DNA of 34,155 nt, from the NCBI GenBank assembly GCA_021647145.1, contig JAKIVF010000026.1, positions 1 through 34,155 of the forward strand, given 5' to 3'. Position 1 is the stretch's first letter, and every line of letters begins with the position of its first letter. The translations under genes and the position numbers were made by a program. Below, one piece after another: positions 26,254-34,155 of this stretch. Under the pieces are notes generated by a model that saw only the letters and a program-made list of their open reading frames with translations, was not told where the DNA came from and did not search any database. The stretch comes from Methylococcaceae bacterium. GTDB lineage: Bacteria; Pseudomonadota; Gammaproteobacteria; Methylococcales; Methylomonadaceae.

Positions 26254-26925
26254 ATGCAAAAAAAAGCTATAATTCTGTTATCTGGAGGATTAGACTCAAT
26301 CACCGTATTAGCCCAAGCAATAAAACAAGGTTACCAATGTTATGCTTTGAGCTTTAATTATGGTCAACGGCATAATGCAGAACTCATTGCGGCAAAAAAA
26401 ATTGCTAAACACTACCAAGTTTCTATGTATAAGGTGATAGAGCTTGGGTTTGGGTCAATAGGTGGCTCAGCATTAACAGATGATCATATTTCAATTCCTG
26501 AAAGCCCACAAAAAGGTATACCTGTAACCTATGTACCCGCTAGAAATACTGTTTTTTTATCATTTGCACTTGGTTGGGCTGAAGTTTTAGGTTTGCATGA
26601 TATTTTTATCGGTGTCAACGCAGTCGATTATTCTGGCTATCCTGATTGTAGACCTGAATTTATTGAATCATTTCAAAAATTAGCAAATGTTGCTACAAAA
26701 GCAGGGATAGAAGGTGAAAAATTCAAAATACATGCACCTCTCATAAAATTGAGTAAGTCAGACATCATAAAACTAGGAAGCGAATTAGGTGTCGACTACA
26801 AAGAAACCGTTTCCTGCTATGCGGCAGATAGTGAGGGTCGTGCTTGTGGTGTTTGTGAGGCTTGTAGGCTTAGAGCTACTGGATTTCAAGATGCGAAAAT
26901 AATCGATCCCACCCGTTACCAATAA
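26254..26925 (+). CDS. queC: 7-cyano-7-deazaguanine synthase QueC
   Basis: ATP-dependent enzyme converting 7-carboxy-7-deazaguanine to preQ0, the next step after QueE. 223 aa. The PP-loop is SGGLDS (10-15). The zinc site is a C-terminal group of four cysteines in SCYAADSEGRACGVCEACR. It begins 6 bp after queE. It is the last gene of the long block before a 331-bp gap filled with repeats. Confidence 0.97.
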   Translation: MQKKAIILLSGGLDSITVLAQAIKQGYQCYALSFNYGQRHNAELIAAKKIAKHYQVSMYKVIELGFGSIGGSALTDDHISIPESPQKGIPVTYVPARNTVFLSFALGWAEVLGLHDIFIGVNAVDYSGYPDCRPEFIESFQKLANVATKAGIEGEKFKIHAPLIKLSKSDIIKLGSELGVDYKETVSCYAADSEGRACGVCEACRLRATGFQDAKIIDPTRYQ

Positions 26926-26938
26926 TTCTCAATATATT

Positions 26939-27101
26939 TATACTTCAAGCAGTTACAGATGCTGATTTTATTGATCGACTTTTACCGATAGACTGCGTTG
27001 CAGAAATTGTGCGTAGCCTGCTATACGCCAATTTCAGTGTCTTGCTATCGACAAAAAATAAACTCGATATATATTCCGCATCCGTGACTGCGTGAAGTAT
27101 A
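26939..27101. repeat. MITE-like element with inverted ends
   Basis: The left end TATACTTCAAGCAGTTACAG is a near-inverted copy of the right end ACTGCGTGAAGTATA (ending 27101), and inner GATAGACTGCG and CTTGCTATCGAC are also partly inverted. The 163-bp element has no coding capacity. It matches the copy at 1567. With the next entry it fills most of the gap between queC and the chemoreceptor-like gene. Confidence 0.7.
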
Positions 27102-27121
27102 TCGTCAAAAAACAACTTGTA

Positions 27122-27154
27122 ATAAATTCCTCATTCGTGGCTGCGCGAAGTATA
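27122..27154. repeat. Extra right end of the MITE-like element
   Basis: AATAAATTCCTCATTCGTGG and GCGCGAAGTATA repeat the right terminus of the preceding element (ATATTCCGCATCCGTGACTG, GCGTGAAGTATA) 20 bp further on. It is a solo end, perhaps left by a nested or partly deleted copy. Confidence 0.6.
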
Positions 27155-27256
27155 TTCTATTTTTTAAGTAAATAAACAATTTAGTTGTATAAAGAACTAG
27201 TAAAAAGATCAAACTGTTCTAAGCTCTAAATACAGCAATATTTAAATAGAATTACT

Positions 27257-27871
27257 ATGTGTAAGGGTAAAACAAAATCTCAATTTGTTGCAGTGGCATC
27301 TATTGCTGCTGAGCTGAATGCAGTCATGGATGTAGCTAAAGAAATTTCATTAGCAGCAGCAAATGCAAAGGCGATTGCATTTAGAGCAGGTGAAAAAGCC
27401 AAAGGATTTCAGCCAATAACTGATTTTATTAATGAACTAGCAAAAGAAACGATTGAACTTGTGACTGATGTTAATGAACATGCAATTGAATTGTATCAAT
27501 TAACAGTCAATAACTATAGAACGACAAATGTCTATACTCAGTTAAAGTTAGTGGAAAATTTATCACAGGATGCAGTTTTTATTAGTTCCATTGAACAGCC
27601 CCTATTAAAGGCTCAGATAAAAATGGACAAATGTAAAAGGGACTTCAAAATGAATATCACACAACTTTTAGATCAATTAGCAGAAGTTATGCACCCTGCA
27701 AGGGCTGCTCGTGTGATAGCAGCAAATTCACGTATCGAAGCATCGCAAGCAGGTGAATACCTTCAAAGCTTGCAAGCAGTTGCAGAAAGCGTTGATAATG
27801 CAGCACAAATTATCCATGATAATGTACAAAGATGCCGAAGTGCTTTGTCAGTTGTTGAGCAAACTGATTAA
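27257..27871 (+). CDS. Soluble helical protein with two degenerate chemoreceptor-tip motifs
   Basis: A 204-aa all-helical protein without signal peptide, membrane helix or sensory domain. Two segments resemble the signalling tip of methyl-accepting chemotaxis proteins (NAAIEAARAGE.GRGF): AAANAKAIAFRAGEKAKGF (33-51) and IAANSRIEASQAGEYLQSL (154-172). The residues NxxxxAxxAGE recur in both. The rest is amphipathic helix, as in a receptor coiled-coil hairpin. A normal receptor tip occurs once, so this is either a duplicated remnant or a distinct scaffold. It lies 44 bp upstream of an ODP-type protein, known elsewhere as an oxygen sensor partnered with soluble receptors. Whether it binds CheA/CheW is unknown. 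No such genes are in the window. Confidence 0.55.
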   Translation: MCKGKTKSQFVAVASIAAELNAVMDVAKEISLAAANAKAIAFRAGEKAKGFQPITDFINELAKETIELVTDVNEHAIELYQLTVNNYRTTNVYTQLKLVENLSQDAVFISSIEQPLLKAQIKMDKCKRDFKMNITQLLDQLAEVMHPARAARVIAANSRIEASQAGEYLQSLQAVAESVDNAAQIIHDNVQRCRSALSVVEQTD

Positions 27872-27915
27872 TGGAAAAAAGACGCTTATTTCTTATGTTA
27901 AGGGGATTACAATAA

Positions 27916-28644
27916 ATGAAGATGACAAATATTTACGAAGGATCGTATCAATGGATTATGTTTGGCCGTGATGAAAATAAGCCTGATAATATTATAGATA
28001 CTAACCAGTATATGGTTAGAACAGCAAAAAGAAGTTTATTAATAGACCCCGGTGGTGTTGAACTGTTTTCACCCATGCTTGCTGCCGTGCTTCACTATGC
28101 GCCAGCAGATCAAATAACTGATTTATTTGCATCACACCAAGACCCGGATATTATTTCGTCGTTAGGGTTGTGGGACCAAGCATTACCAAAAGCAAAATTA
28201 CATGCATCAGACTTATGGGAAGGGTTTATAAAACACTTTGGCTGCGAATCCATTGAATATGTCCCTATAAATGATAATGGAGGTACAATAAATTTAGATG
28301 AAGTGGAATTACAAATAATTCCAGCACATTATATGCATTCATCCGCAAATTTTAATATTTATGATCCTCAAGCTAAAATTTTAATGTCTGGTGATGTTGG
28401 CGCGGCATTGGAAGAGCCAGACTCACCCATATTTGTTGAAAATTTTGATCTACATATTGAAAAAATGAGATTTTTTCATCAGCGATGGATGCCTTCAAAT
28501 CACGCAAAAAAGGTTTGGATTGATAGAGTAAGAGAATTAGATATTGATATTTTAGCACCACAACATGGTCGAATGTTTAAAGGTGATGATGTCAATCGTT
28601 TTCTAGATTGGTTTGAAACTCTACAAGTAGGAACAGCAGTTTAA
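27916..28644 (+). CDS. ODP-type diiron metallo-beta-lactamase-fold protein (putative oxygen/redox sensor)
   Basis: A 242-aa soluble protein of the flavodiiron-like metallo-beta-lactamase fold, without the flavodoxin domain. Metal-site residues by family pattern are H74-x-D76-x-D78 (SHQDPD), His141 (AHYMHS), Asp160 (LMSGDVGA) and His217 (PQHG). The glutamate of the HxExD motif in true flavodiiron reductases is Asp76 here. This is the pattern of ODP (oxygen-binding diiron protein), characterised as an oxygen sensor for cytoplasmic chemoreceptors in Treponema denticola, with relatives beside receptors in Vibrio. AAGGGG precedes the ATG by 13-18 bases. The IS256 element begins 25 bp after the stop. 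Confidence 0.75.
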   Translation: MKMTNIYEGSYQWIMFGRDENKPDNIIDTNQYMVRTAKRSLLIDPGGVELFSPMLAAVLHYAPADQITDLFASHQDPDIISSLGLWDQALPKAKLHASDLWEGFIKHFGCESIEYVPINDNGGTINLDEVELQIIPAHYMHSSANFNIYDPQAKILMSGDVGAALEEPDSPIFVENFDLHIEKMRFFHQRWMPSNHAKKVWIDRVRELDIDILAPQHGRMFKGDDVNRFLDWFETLQVGTAV

Positions 28645-28668
28645 AAGACAAAGGTTAATATATTAAAA

Positions 28669-30080
28669 GAGGGCGTTCAATATTTCGTGTCATTAAAGTT
28701 AGCGACTAACGCGCTTCGCTTGTTTGCCAGATAAAATACCTGTTGAACCTGCTCTTTCAGAGCAGAACCTACAGCCATTTTTTATGGCTTGATGAGAGTC
28801 GGTACGATACTCAGATATCAAGTACACGATCCAACCGACCTTCAAAATAAATAGCTAATTGAGACAATGCCAATGACCAATTAGGGATTGGCATTGACCA
28901 TTTCCTAGTGGCATTTAATATGCCAGCATAAAGTAACTTTAACAAGCTATTTTTATTCGGGAATGCACCTTTGGTTTTGGTCAGTTTGCGAAATTGTCTG
29001 TGTACGGCCTCTACGGCATTGGTCGTATAAATTACCTTGCGAATGTGTTCTGGGTATTTGAAATAGGCAGATAAGTGCTCCCATTTTCTACGCCAGGATT
29101 GTATGACAATGGGATATTGCTCGCCCCAGCGCTCTTCAAGTTGATCGAGTGCTATTTCAGCGACTTCTTTGCTGGTTGCTCTATACACGGGCTTTAAATC
29201 AGCCATAAAGGCTTTCTGGTTTTTTGAGGCAACGTATTTCATCGAGTGACGAATTTGATGAATAATACAGAGCTGGATTTCTGTTTTAGGGAAAACTGCT
29301 GCAATCGCTTCTGGAAACCCTGTGAGTCCATCAACACAGGCAATAAGAATGTCTTCAACCCCTCTGTTTTGAAGCTCAGTTAAAACGGTTAACCAATAAT
29401 TAGCCCCTTCACTTTCTGAAAGGTGAATGCCTAATATTTCTTTTTTCCCCTGTAAATTAAGCCCTAATAATGTGTAAACAGCTTTGCTGACATAACGACC
29501 ATTGTCCTTAACCTTATAATGAATAGCATCAAGCCAGACGATGGGATAATGACTTTCTAGTGGCCGCTGTCGCCATTCCGTGAGTTCAGACAATAATTGA
29601 TCTGTAACAGCGCTAATAGTCCCCGTAGAGACGTCAACATCATACATTTCTTCTAAGTGATGTTTAATATCTCGATACCCCATACCCAGACTAAACATAG
29701 ACAGTATTTTTCGATCCATTTCTGCCGTTAATTTGGTTTGATTTTTTTTAACCCATTGCGGTTCAAAAGTACCCGCTCTATCTCGGGGTGTATCAAGCTC
29801 AAAGCTACCTGAGCCTGATTTTATTGTTTTGGAGGTGATTCCATTCCTGCGATTAGGTTCATTTTCTGAGGTCTTTAAGTGATTGTCTAATTCAGCTTTT
29901 AAAGCCGCTTCAGTTAACTGTTTGATTAACGGCATAAGAACTCCGTTTTTTCCTGTTAGATCTTTACCTGCTTGCAGGTCTGTAAGTGCTTGTTCAAAAT
30001 TGAATGGTTGTGACATCTGTTATTCCTTAATGCAAATGCATTGATTTTAATGAAATGACACAGATTTTTGAACACTACCT
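28669..30080 (-). mobile_element. IS256-family insertion sequence, apparently complete
   Basis: The element is about 1.41 kb. The terminal repeats are imperfect: GGGCGTTCAATATTTCGTGTC at the left, and at the right (reverse strand) GTGTTCAAAAATCTGTGTC, both leading into CATT. One transposase gene fills most of it. I see no clear 8-9 bp target duplication flanking it, so the ends may be a few bases off or the insertion is old. It lies between the ODP gene and the tRNA gene and interrupts no recognisable gene. Confidence 0.8.
28811..30016 (-). CDS. IS256-family (mutator type) transposase
   Basis: A 401-aa DDE transposase of the usual length for the family. The catalytic residues are in IVWLDAIHYKV (first Asp), ACVDGLTGFPEAI (second Asp) and TTNAVEAVHRQFRKL (Glu). 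The N-terminal part has PQWVKKNQTKLT and MFSLGMGYRDIKHHLEEMY, typical of the DNA-binding region. The frame is intact, so the enzyme may still be active. Confidence 0.95.
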   Translation of the reverse strand: MSQPFNFEQALTDLQAGKDLTGKNGVLMPLIKQLTEAALKAELDNHLKTSENEPNRRNGITSKTIKSGSGSFELDTPRDRAGTFEPQWVKKNQTKLTAEMDRKILSMFSLGMGYRDIKHHLEEMYDVDVSTGTISAVTDQLLSELTEWRQRPLESHYPIVWLDAIHYKVKDNGRYVSKAVYTLLGLNLQGKKEILGIHLSESEGANYWLTVLTELQNRGVEDILIACVDGLTGFPEAIAAVFPKTEIQLCIIHQIRHSMKYVASKNQKAFMADLKPVYRATSKEVAEIALDQLEERWGEQYPIVIQSWRRKWEHLSAYFKYPEHIRKVIYTTNAVEAVHRQFRKLTKTKGAFPNKNSLLKLLYAGILNATRKWSMPIPNWSLALSQLAIYFEGRLDRVLDI

Positions 30081-30107
30081 AATTTTCTGAACGTTTTTAA
30101 AAATATA

Positions 30108-30185
30108 TGGTGGCGATACCGGGGATCGAACCTGGGACCTCAGGGTTATGAATCCTGCGCTCTAACCGGACTGAGCTATATCGCC
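30108..30185 (-). tRNA. tRNA with CAU anticodon (probably elongator Met)
   Basis: On the minus strand the cloverleaf has acceptor GGCGATA/TATCGCC, D-arm GCTC…GAGC, anticodon loop TTCATAA (anticodon CAT), T-loop TTCGATC and an encoded CCA end, 78 nt in all. Elongator tRNA-Met is the likeliest identity; a tRNA-Ile2 with lysidine at C34 cannot be excluded without comparing identity bases. The anticodon stem (CAGGA/CCCTG) and the T stem (CCAGG/CCCGG) each contain one A·C mismatch. A T-rich run follows the 3' end. Confidence 0.9.
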
Positions 30186-30195
30186 ATAATTTGAA

Positions 30196-30248
30196 AGAGT
30201 CCTCACTATAAGGACTCTGTAAAGCCTGAAAATTATATATTTCAGGCT
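30196..30248 (-). terminator. Two hairpins between ychF and the tRNA gene
   Basis: AGCCTGAAA/TTTCAGGCT (30223-30248) is a perfect 9-bp stem starting 9 bp after the ychF stop on the minus strand and is a likely ychF terminator. AGAGTCCT/AGGACTCT (30196-30218) is a second perfect stem just before the tRNA. Confidence 0.6.
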
Positions 30249-30256
30249 AATTATTG

Positions 30257-31348
30257 TCAAACATTAAATCTAAAATGTACGACATCTCCATCTTGTACAT
30301 TATATTCTTTACCTTCAAGCCTCCATTTTCCCGCATCTTTAGCACCCTGTTCGCCTTTGTTATCAACAAAATCTTGATAGGATACTATTTCTGCTCTAAT
30401 AAAACCTTTTTCAAAATCTGTATGGATAACACCTGCCGCTTGGGGGGCTGTTGAATTAACAGGTATTGTCCATGCTCTAACTTCTTTCACCCCTGCAGTG
30501 AAATAGGTAGATAAATTTAATAGTTGATAGGCTGCTCTTACTACTCGATCTAAGCCAGGTTCTTCTAGCCCTAAATCATCTAAAAACTCTTGTTTTTCTT
30601 CTTCATCCAATTGAACAATTTCTGCTTCTATTGCAGCACAAACTGCAACTACGTCTGCTCCTTCTTTTGTTGCAAACTCTTTTACTTTGTCTAACAATGG
30701 ATTGTTTTCAAAACCATCATCCTGAACATTGGCAATATATAACGTGGGCTTTATAGTAATTAAGCAATATTCTTTAATTAATTTAGTTTCGTCTTCTGTT
30801 AAATCCAGTGAGCGAACTAATTTTCCTTCATCTAAATGAACAAATACTTTCTCTAACACCTTTTTTTTTGCCAACTCATCCTTATCGCCTGACTTAGAGG
30901 CTTTAGTTGCTCGTTGTAATGCTTTTTCTATGGTAGACATGTCAGCAAGTGCAAGTTCTGTATTTATCACTTCTATGTCGCTTAAGGGATCAATTTTCCC
31001 TGCCACATGGACGACATTTTCATCTTCAAAACACCGGACGACATGAACGATAGCATCTGTTTCTCTAATATTCCCTAAAAACTGATTGCCTAAGCCCTCC
31101 CCTTTTGAGGCACCAGCCACTAAACCGGCAATATCAACAAACTCGATTGTTGTGGGTAACACACGCTCTGGATCAACAATTTCAGCAAGCTTATCCATTC
31201 TAGGGTCAGGTACTGGAACTACACCTACATTTGGGTCGATAGTACAAAAAGGATAATTTTCTGCCGCGATTGTTGCTTTGGTTAATGCATTAAACAGTGT
31301 TGATTTACCTACATTGGGTAAACCAACAATTCCACAATGAAGTGCCAT
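30257..31348 (-). CDS. ychF: Ribosome-associated ATPase YchF (OLA1 family)
   Basis: A TRAFAC-class P-loop NTPase that prefers ATP and binds ribosomes; linked to stress and redox responses in E. coli. 363 aa. G1 is GLPNVGKST (9-17), G3 DIAGLVAGASKGEGLG, then a coiled-coil insertion (about 130-205) and a C-terminal TGS-like domain ending in GKEYNVQDGDVVHFRFNV. The usual NKxD motif is replaced by NVQD, as in this family. An ordinary copy in all respects. Confidence 0.98.
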   Translation of the reverse strand: MALHCGIVGLPNVGKSTLFNALTKATIAAENYPFCTIDPNVGVVPVPDPRMDKLAEIVDPERVLPTTIEFVDIAGLVAGASKGEGLGNQFLGNIRETDAIVHVVRCFEDENVVHVAGKIDPLSDIEVINTELALADMSTIEKALQRATKASKSGDKDELAKKKVLEKVFVHLDEGKLVRSLDLTEDETKLIKEYCLITIKPTLYIANVQDDGFENNPLLDKVKEFATKEGADVVAVCAAIEAEIVQLDEEEKQEFLDDLGLEEPGLDRVVRAAYQLLNLSTYFTAGVKEVRAWTIPVNSTAPQAAGVIHTDFEKGFIRAEIVSYQDFVDNKGEQGAKDAGKWRLEGKEYNVQDGDVVHFRFNV

Positions 31349-31532
31349 GGCTTATATTTCTCTTGTTAATATAGTGTTATGGCTTGCTAAAGCCAAAATA
31401 GATGATTATACAAGTCAAAGCAATTTTCTTAAATATTTTTTACTTTTATGTAGGAGCAAAGTAGTAAAGTCTGGTTTAATGTAGCCATTTTAATTGGGTG
31501 GTTGACTCAAATAACTGGCAGCTGGTGTCACC

Positions 31533-31656
31533 TTTGGTCAAAACAAAAGGTGAGAGACTGGCTTTAGTTTTGGGTAATTTACGTTGCTTTTTTATGAATT
31601 TGATGCGGTAGAGTAAAAAAGGACTCACGAATTTTCAAGCTAGCATTGAAAAATTC
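31533..31656 (+). repeat. Left 124-bp direct repeat flanking the 340-aa gene
   Basis: This runs from TTTGGTCAAAACAAAAGG through GACTGGCTTTAG, TATGAATTTGATG and GACTCACGAATTTTCAA to TAGCATTGAAAAA. It is the same in order, spacing and orientation as 33045-33168 with scattered differences. The rest of the 511-bp gap (31349-31859) shows no gene. Confidence 0.8.
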
Positions 31657-31859
31657 ACTGATTCATTATTTTCTATATTAAAACAAGTAAATTTTTTATG
31701 AGAAATCTGGACAAAAAACCCATGTGATTCAGCGCACTTTCAGAAGCGCTTCTGTCTAACAAAAATTCTTCAACCAGTTGATATAGATGGCTTTTATCGG
31801 CTAAAAAAATTATTGGACAAACTATTTATTGATTTCCTAATCTTTATATCCTGAATTGA

Positions 31860-32882
31860 TCAAGAACTTTTCAAGACTTTTTCTCGATAATCCATATAAG
31901 CCAGTCCGGGATTCAAACCCAGATTTGCCCATGGACGGTAGGTATGATTCCCACCGATCTCTTTATAAATACTGCTTGCTGTTTTTTTATCGCCCATAAA
32001 CTGAAAGGCTATAGCAAAATAATTCAATGCCAAGAAACGCTGAAATTGCTGGTTGAACCCTTCTCCTTTCGGCTGGTTTTCCATTCCGGCAAAAGCTTGC
32101 TGAACTTCTTCCTGTACTAGAGGCTTACTAAAATACTCATCGGCTTCCAGACCCTCCAGCTCAAGCCATTTTTCGAAATGTGCCGCGACGATTAAACCTT
32201 TCAACGGTCCTGTTTTAACTCTATCAGCATTCTCCCTTGCAAACTGAAACAACTCCTCGTCAGAACCCAGCCACTTATCCGTCAATAGCGTAAGCATACT
32301 TAGATGATAGTCCATTTGATCGGGTACGGTTCTTCTCCCATCATTATAGATCTGTTGAGCTTTCTCACGATCTCCAGAACCCATTTCAACCCTGATTAGT
32401 GGTGCATAAACTCCAGTAAAATCCCGATCCATTTCATAAGAACCTAGTAATTCAAGTTCAGCTTCACGCAACAGATCCAGAAAAGTCTGTCCTTTTTTAG
32501 CTGACACTTTTTTCCCTTCAGCACCGGTGCGCACTCGCCAGGCTTCTTCTATTAAAGCGTTACCATACAAAAACCGCGCACGTGGATTATCCTGATTTTG
32601 TCGTGCCAGCTTCTCTATCAAAGGTGACTGGAAATCTATTACTGACAACTCTCTCAAAGTATCCGAGCTAGCCCTGTTGATCAGCTTGCCGAAATGATTA
32701 AGATTACGTTTTTTCCCCGCTTTTATGATCGTATCAGCCTCATCTGAAACAGCTTCTTTCTCCAGCTTTTTTAAACGGCTTTTCATTCCGTATCCCTTGA
32801 ATGCCAGATAAATATCTCTAAGAGCTGACCAATACATCCATATAATAAATCCAGATATTGCAATCAATAATAAAACTTTCAA
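31860..32882 (-). CDS. Unrecognised membrane-anchored helical-repeat protein
   Basis: 340 aa. An N-terminal membrane helix (about 3-22) with little charge before it suggests an inner-membrane anchor. The rest is soluble and mostly helical with TPR-like pieces: DNPRARFLYGNALIEEAW, REKAQQIYNDGRRTVPD and YFAIAFQFMGDKKTASSIYKE. The segment MLTLLTDKWLGSDEELFQFARE recalls proteins of the DUF4034 type, but I am not sure of this. No catalytic motif is evident. The base composition looks somewhat richer in GC than the uup and ychF neighbours, and direct repeats frame the gene, so it may be an acquired cassette. Function unknown. Confidence 0.7.
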   Translation of the reverse strand: MKVLLLIAISGFIIWMYWSALRDIYLAFKGYGMKSRLKKLEKEAVSDEADTIIKAGKKRNLNHFGKLINRASSDTLRELSVIDFQSPLIEKLARQNQDNPRARFLYGNALIEEAWRVRTGAEGKKVSAKKGQTFLDLLREAELELLGSYEMDRDFTGVYAPLIRVEMGSGDREKAQQIYNDGRRTVPDQMDYHLSMLTLLTDKWLGSDEELFQFARENADRVKTGPLKGLIVAAHFEKWLELEGLEADEYFSKPLVQEEVQQAFAGMENQPKGEGFNQQFQRFLALNYFAIAFQFMGDKKTASSIYKEIGGNHTYRPWANLGLNPGLAYMDYREKVLKSS

Positions 32883-33044
32883 AATACTCTCCTCTTCTAA
32901 GAACTATTCAGCTCATCTTCAAACAGAGACTATTTTAAATCCTAATCTATTCTGTGGCAAACTTAAAAAGCGCACTGTTAGCCACTTCGCAAAAGTTATT
33001 CGTGGACATTAGGACTGCCAACTGGATATCATCTTTGATGAATA

Positions 33045-33168
33045 TTTGGTCAAAACAAGAAAAGGGGACAGGCTTTAATTACGGGTAAAATACGTTACTT
33101 TTCTATGAATTTGATGTGGGAGAGTAAAAGAAGACTCACGAATTTTCAAACTAGCATTGAAAAAATTT
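33045..33168 (+). repeat. Right 124-bp direct repeat flanking the 340-aa gene
   Basis: This runs from TTTGGTCAAAACAAGAAAAG through GGACAGGCTTTAA, TATGAATTTGATG and GACTCACGAATTTTCAA to TAGCATTGAAAAA, matching the copy at 31533. The stretch GGGGACAGGCTTTA is of a kind often seen near REP-associated tyrosine transposases (recollection, not checked). The remaining part of 32883-33257 shows nothing else. Confidence 0.8.
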
Positions 33169-33251
33169 GACGTCACTTGGCCTTGAGCATAGCCCACTAA
33201 TCCTAACAAAGGTTAAATTTATTTTACGTAGGTACTTATATGTCGAAAACT

Positions 33252-33275
33252 GTTAGTTTATGGATGAGAACTAAC
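33252..33275 (-). terminator. Hairpin at the 3' end of uup
   Basis: On the minus strand GTTAGTT and AACTAAC form a perfect 7-bp stem around a 10-nt loop that includes the uup stop region, followed by AGTTTTCG. Plausible weak rho-independent terminator. Confidence 0.4.
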
Positions 33276-34155
33276 TAATGCTTCTAATTCATCCCATCTT
33301 TTATAGGCCTTTTCCAGCTCTTGCTCTGCTTGTTTTACATTTTCCAAGGTTTTATTTATTTCACTTTGTTCTTGTTTATAAAATTCAGCACCACTCATCA
33401 GTTCTGTATGTTTTACTTGTTCTGCTTCTAATTGATCAATGATACTCGGCAGTGCATCCAATTCTTTTTGTTCTTTAAAACTTAACTTTTTCTTAGATCT
33501 AGGGCTTTCCGATTTAATTGTTTCAACTGGTTTATTCTTTATGATTTGTTGTTTTCGCTGTTTTTCCAATGCAAACCATTCGGCATATCCTCCAAGATAT
33601 TCATTGATAACACCTCCTTCCTCAAAAACAAAAACGCTAGTTACTACATTATCTAAAAAAGCTCGATCATGGCTGACTAGCAATAAAGTACCTTCATAAT
33701 CAACCAACTTTTCTTCTAACATTTCTAATGTTTCCAAATCTAAATCATTGGTTGGCTCATCCATAATGATTAAGTTTGCTTCTTTAGTAAATAACCGAGC
33801 AAGTAATAGACGATTTTTTTCACCTCCAGATAAACTTTTTACTGGTGATCTTGCTCTTGCTGGTGCAAATAAAAAATCAGCTAAATAAGACATAACATGT
33901 CTTTGTGTTCCTGCTATTTCTACAAAATCATTTCCACCGGCCACTGTGTCTACAACTGTCATTTCCGGATCTAACTGCTCTCTTAATTGATCAAAGTAAG
34001 CTAATTGTATTTTAGTACCCTGCTCTACTTCTCCTTTGTCTGGCTCTAACTGTTTTAACAAAAGTTTTAATAGAGTCGATTTTCCTGCACCATTAGGCCC
34101 AAGTAAACCGATTTTATCACCACGCTGAATAGAGCAAGAAAAATCCTTTACTATT
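33258..34155 (-). CDS. uup: ABC-F ATPase Uup, C-terminal part (5' end outside the window)
   Basis: An ABC-F family ATPase, cytoplasmic and without membrane domains. The visible frame runs to the window edge and covers the second ATPase domain: Walker A GPNGAGKST (just upstream of the TTG at 34061), signature LSGGEKNRLLLARL and Walker B LIIMDEPTNDLDLE, then the switch His in LLLVSHDR. The final 80 residues form the coiled-coil C-terminal domain (ELDALPSIIDQLEAEQ) typical of Uup and used for DNA or branched-structure binding in E. coli. RARSPVKSLSGGEK supports Uup over EttA or YheS. About half of the protein lies outside. Confidence 0.9.
   Translation of the reverse strand, partial: IVKDFSCSIQRGDKIGLLGPNGAGKSTLLKLLLKQLEPDKGEVEQGTKIQLAYFDQLREQLDPEMTVVDTVAGGNDFVEIAGTQRHVMSYLADFLFAPARARSPVKSLSGGEKNRLLLARLFTKEANLIIMDEPTNDLDLETLEMLEEKLVDYEGTLLLVSHDRAFLDNVVTSVFVFEEGGVINEYLGGYAEWFALEKQRKQQIIKNKPVETIKSESPRSKKKLSFKEQKELDALPSIIDQLEAEQVKHTELMSGAEFYKQEQSEINKTLENVKQAEQELEKAYKRWDELEALVSSHP

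Noticed and set aside
26926..27256. CRISPR array in the repeat-rich gap
   Set aside because: The repeats are inverted and of uneven spacing, with no regular 23-40 bp repeat and spacer pattern; they fit a MITE-like element.
27753..27971. A 72-aa frame between the chemoreceptor-like gene and the ODP gene
   Set aside because: It overlaps both real genes in another frame and has no recognisable features.
28645..28700. Target-site duplication of the IS256 element
   Set aside because: Bases outside the two inferred ends (AATATATTAAAA on the left, TAATTTTCTG on the right) do not match as a direct repeat of 8-9 bp.

Overview
The window is AT-rich DNA from a gammaproteobacterium. The clearest evidence is the ruvCAB–ybgC–tolQRAB–pal–cpoB–queE–queC block, which has the usual gammaproteobacterial order and tight ATGA or TAATG junctions. 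LpxH, YchF, YebC and Uup also fit a Gram-negative cell with an LPS outer membrane. I cannot fix the order; a Methylococcales- or Thiotrichales-like organism is only a guess from the base composition, the repeats and the copper/respiratory genes.

Layout: (1) 1–1.4 kb, the end of a secreted SGNH/GDSL hydrolase with a strong hairpin after it, then a gene-poor stretch holding a dispersed repeat. (2) 1.8–6.7 kb, an overlapping three-gene unit: NodU/CmcH-type carbamoyltransferase, a duplicated heme-oxygenase-like diiron protein, and an AlkB-type membrane monooxygenase. I know of no described pathway with this combination, and it is the best candidate for an undescribed biosynthetic system. (3) 6.7–8.7 kb, minus strand, lpxH and a copper nitrite reductase (nirK). 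The nirK core is complete, but an in-frame TAG separates it from its lipoprotein signal peptide. (4) 9.2–14.8 kb, divergent from nirK: a 1245-aa secreted multicopper oxidase, a Sco1–cytochrome c fusion and a DsbA-like thioredoxin, which reads as a copper enzyme with its metallation and thiol helpers. (5) 14.9–17.2 kb, serA–serB. (6) 17.3–26.9 kb, yebC and the ruv/tol/que housekeeping block. (7) 27–28.6 kb, a soluble protein carrying two degenerate chemoreceptor-tip motifs, followed by an ODP-type (oxygen-binding diiron) metallo-beta-lactamase-fold protein; this is probably an oxygen or redox sensing pair. (8) 28.7–30.1 kb, an IS256-family insertion sequence. (9) 30.1–34.2 kb, minus strand: tRNA-CAU, ychF, an unrecognised anchored helical protein framed by two 124-bp direct repeats, and the 3' part of uup.

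TAG ends several ordinary genes here (the multicopper oxidase, alkB-like gene, serB, tolB, cpoB), so a general recoding of TAG does not explain the nirK stop. No rRNA, CRISPR array, phage or plasmid maintenance genes were seen. All family calls come from reading motifs; no database search was run.
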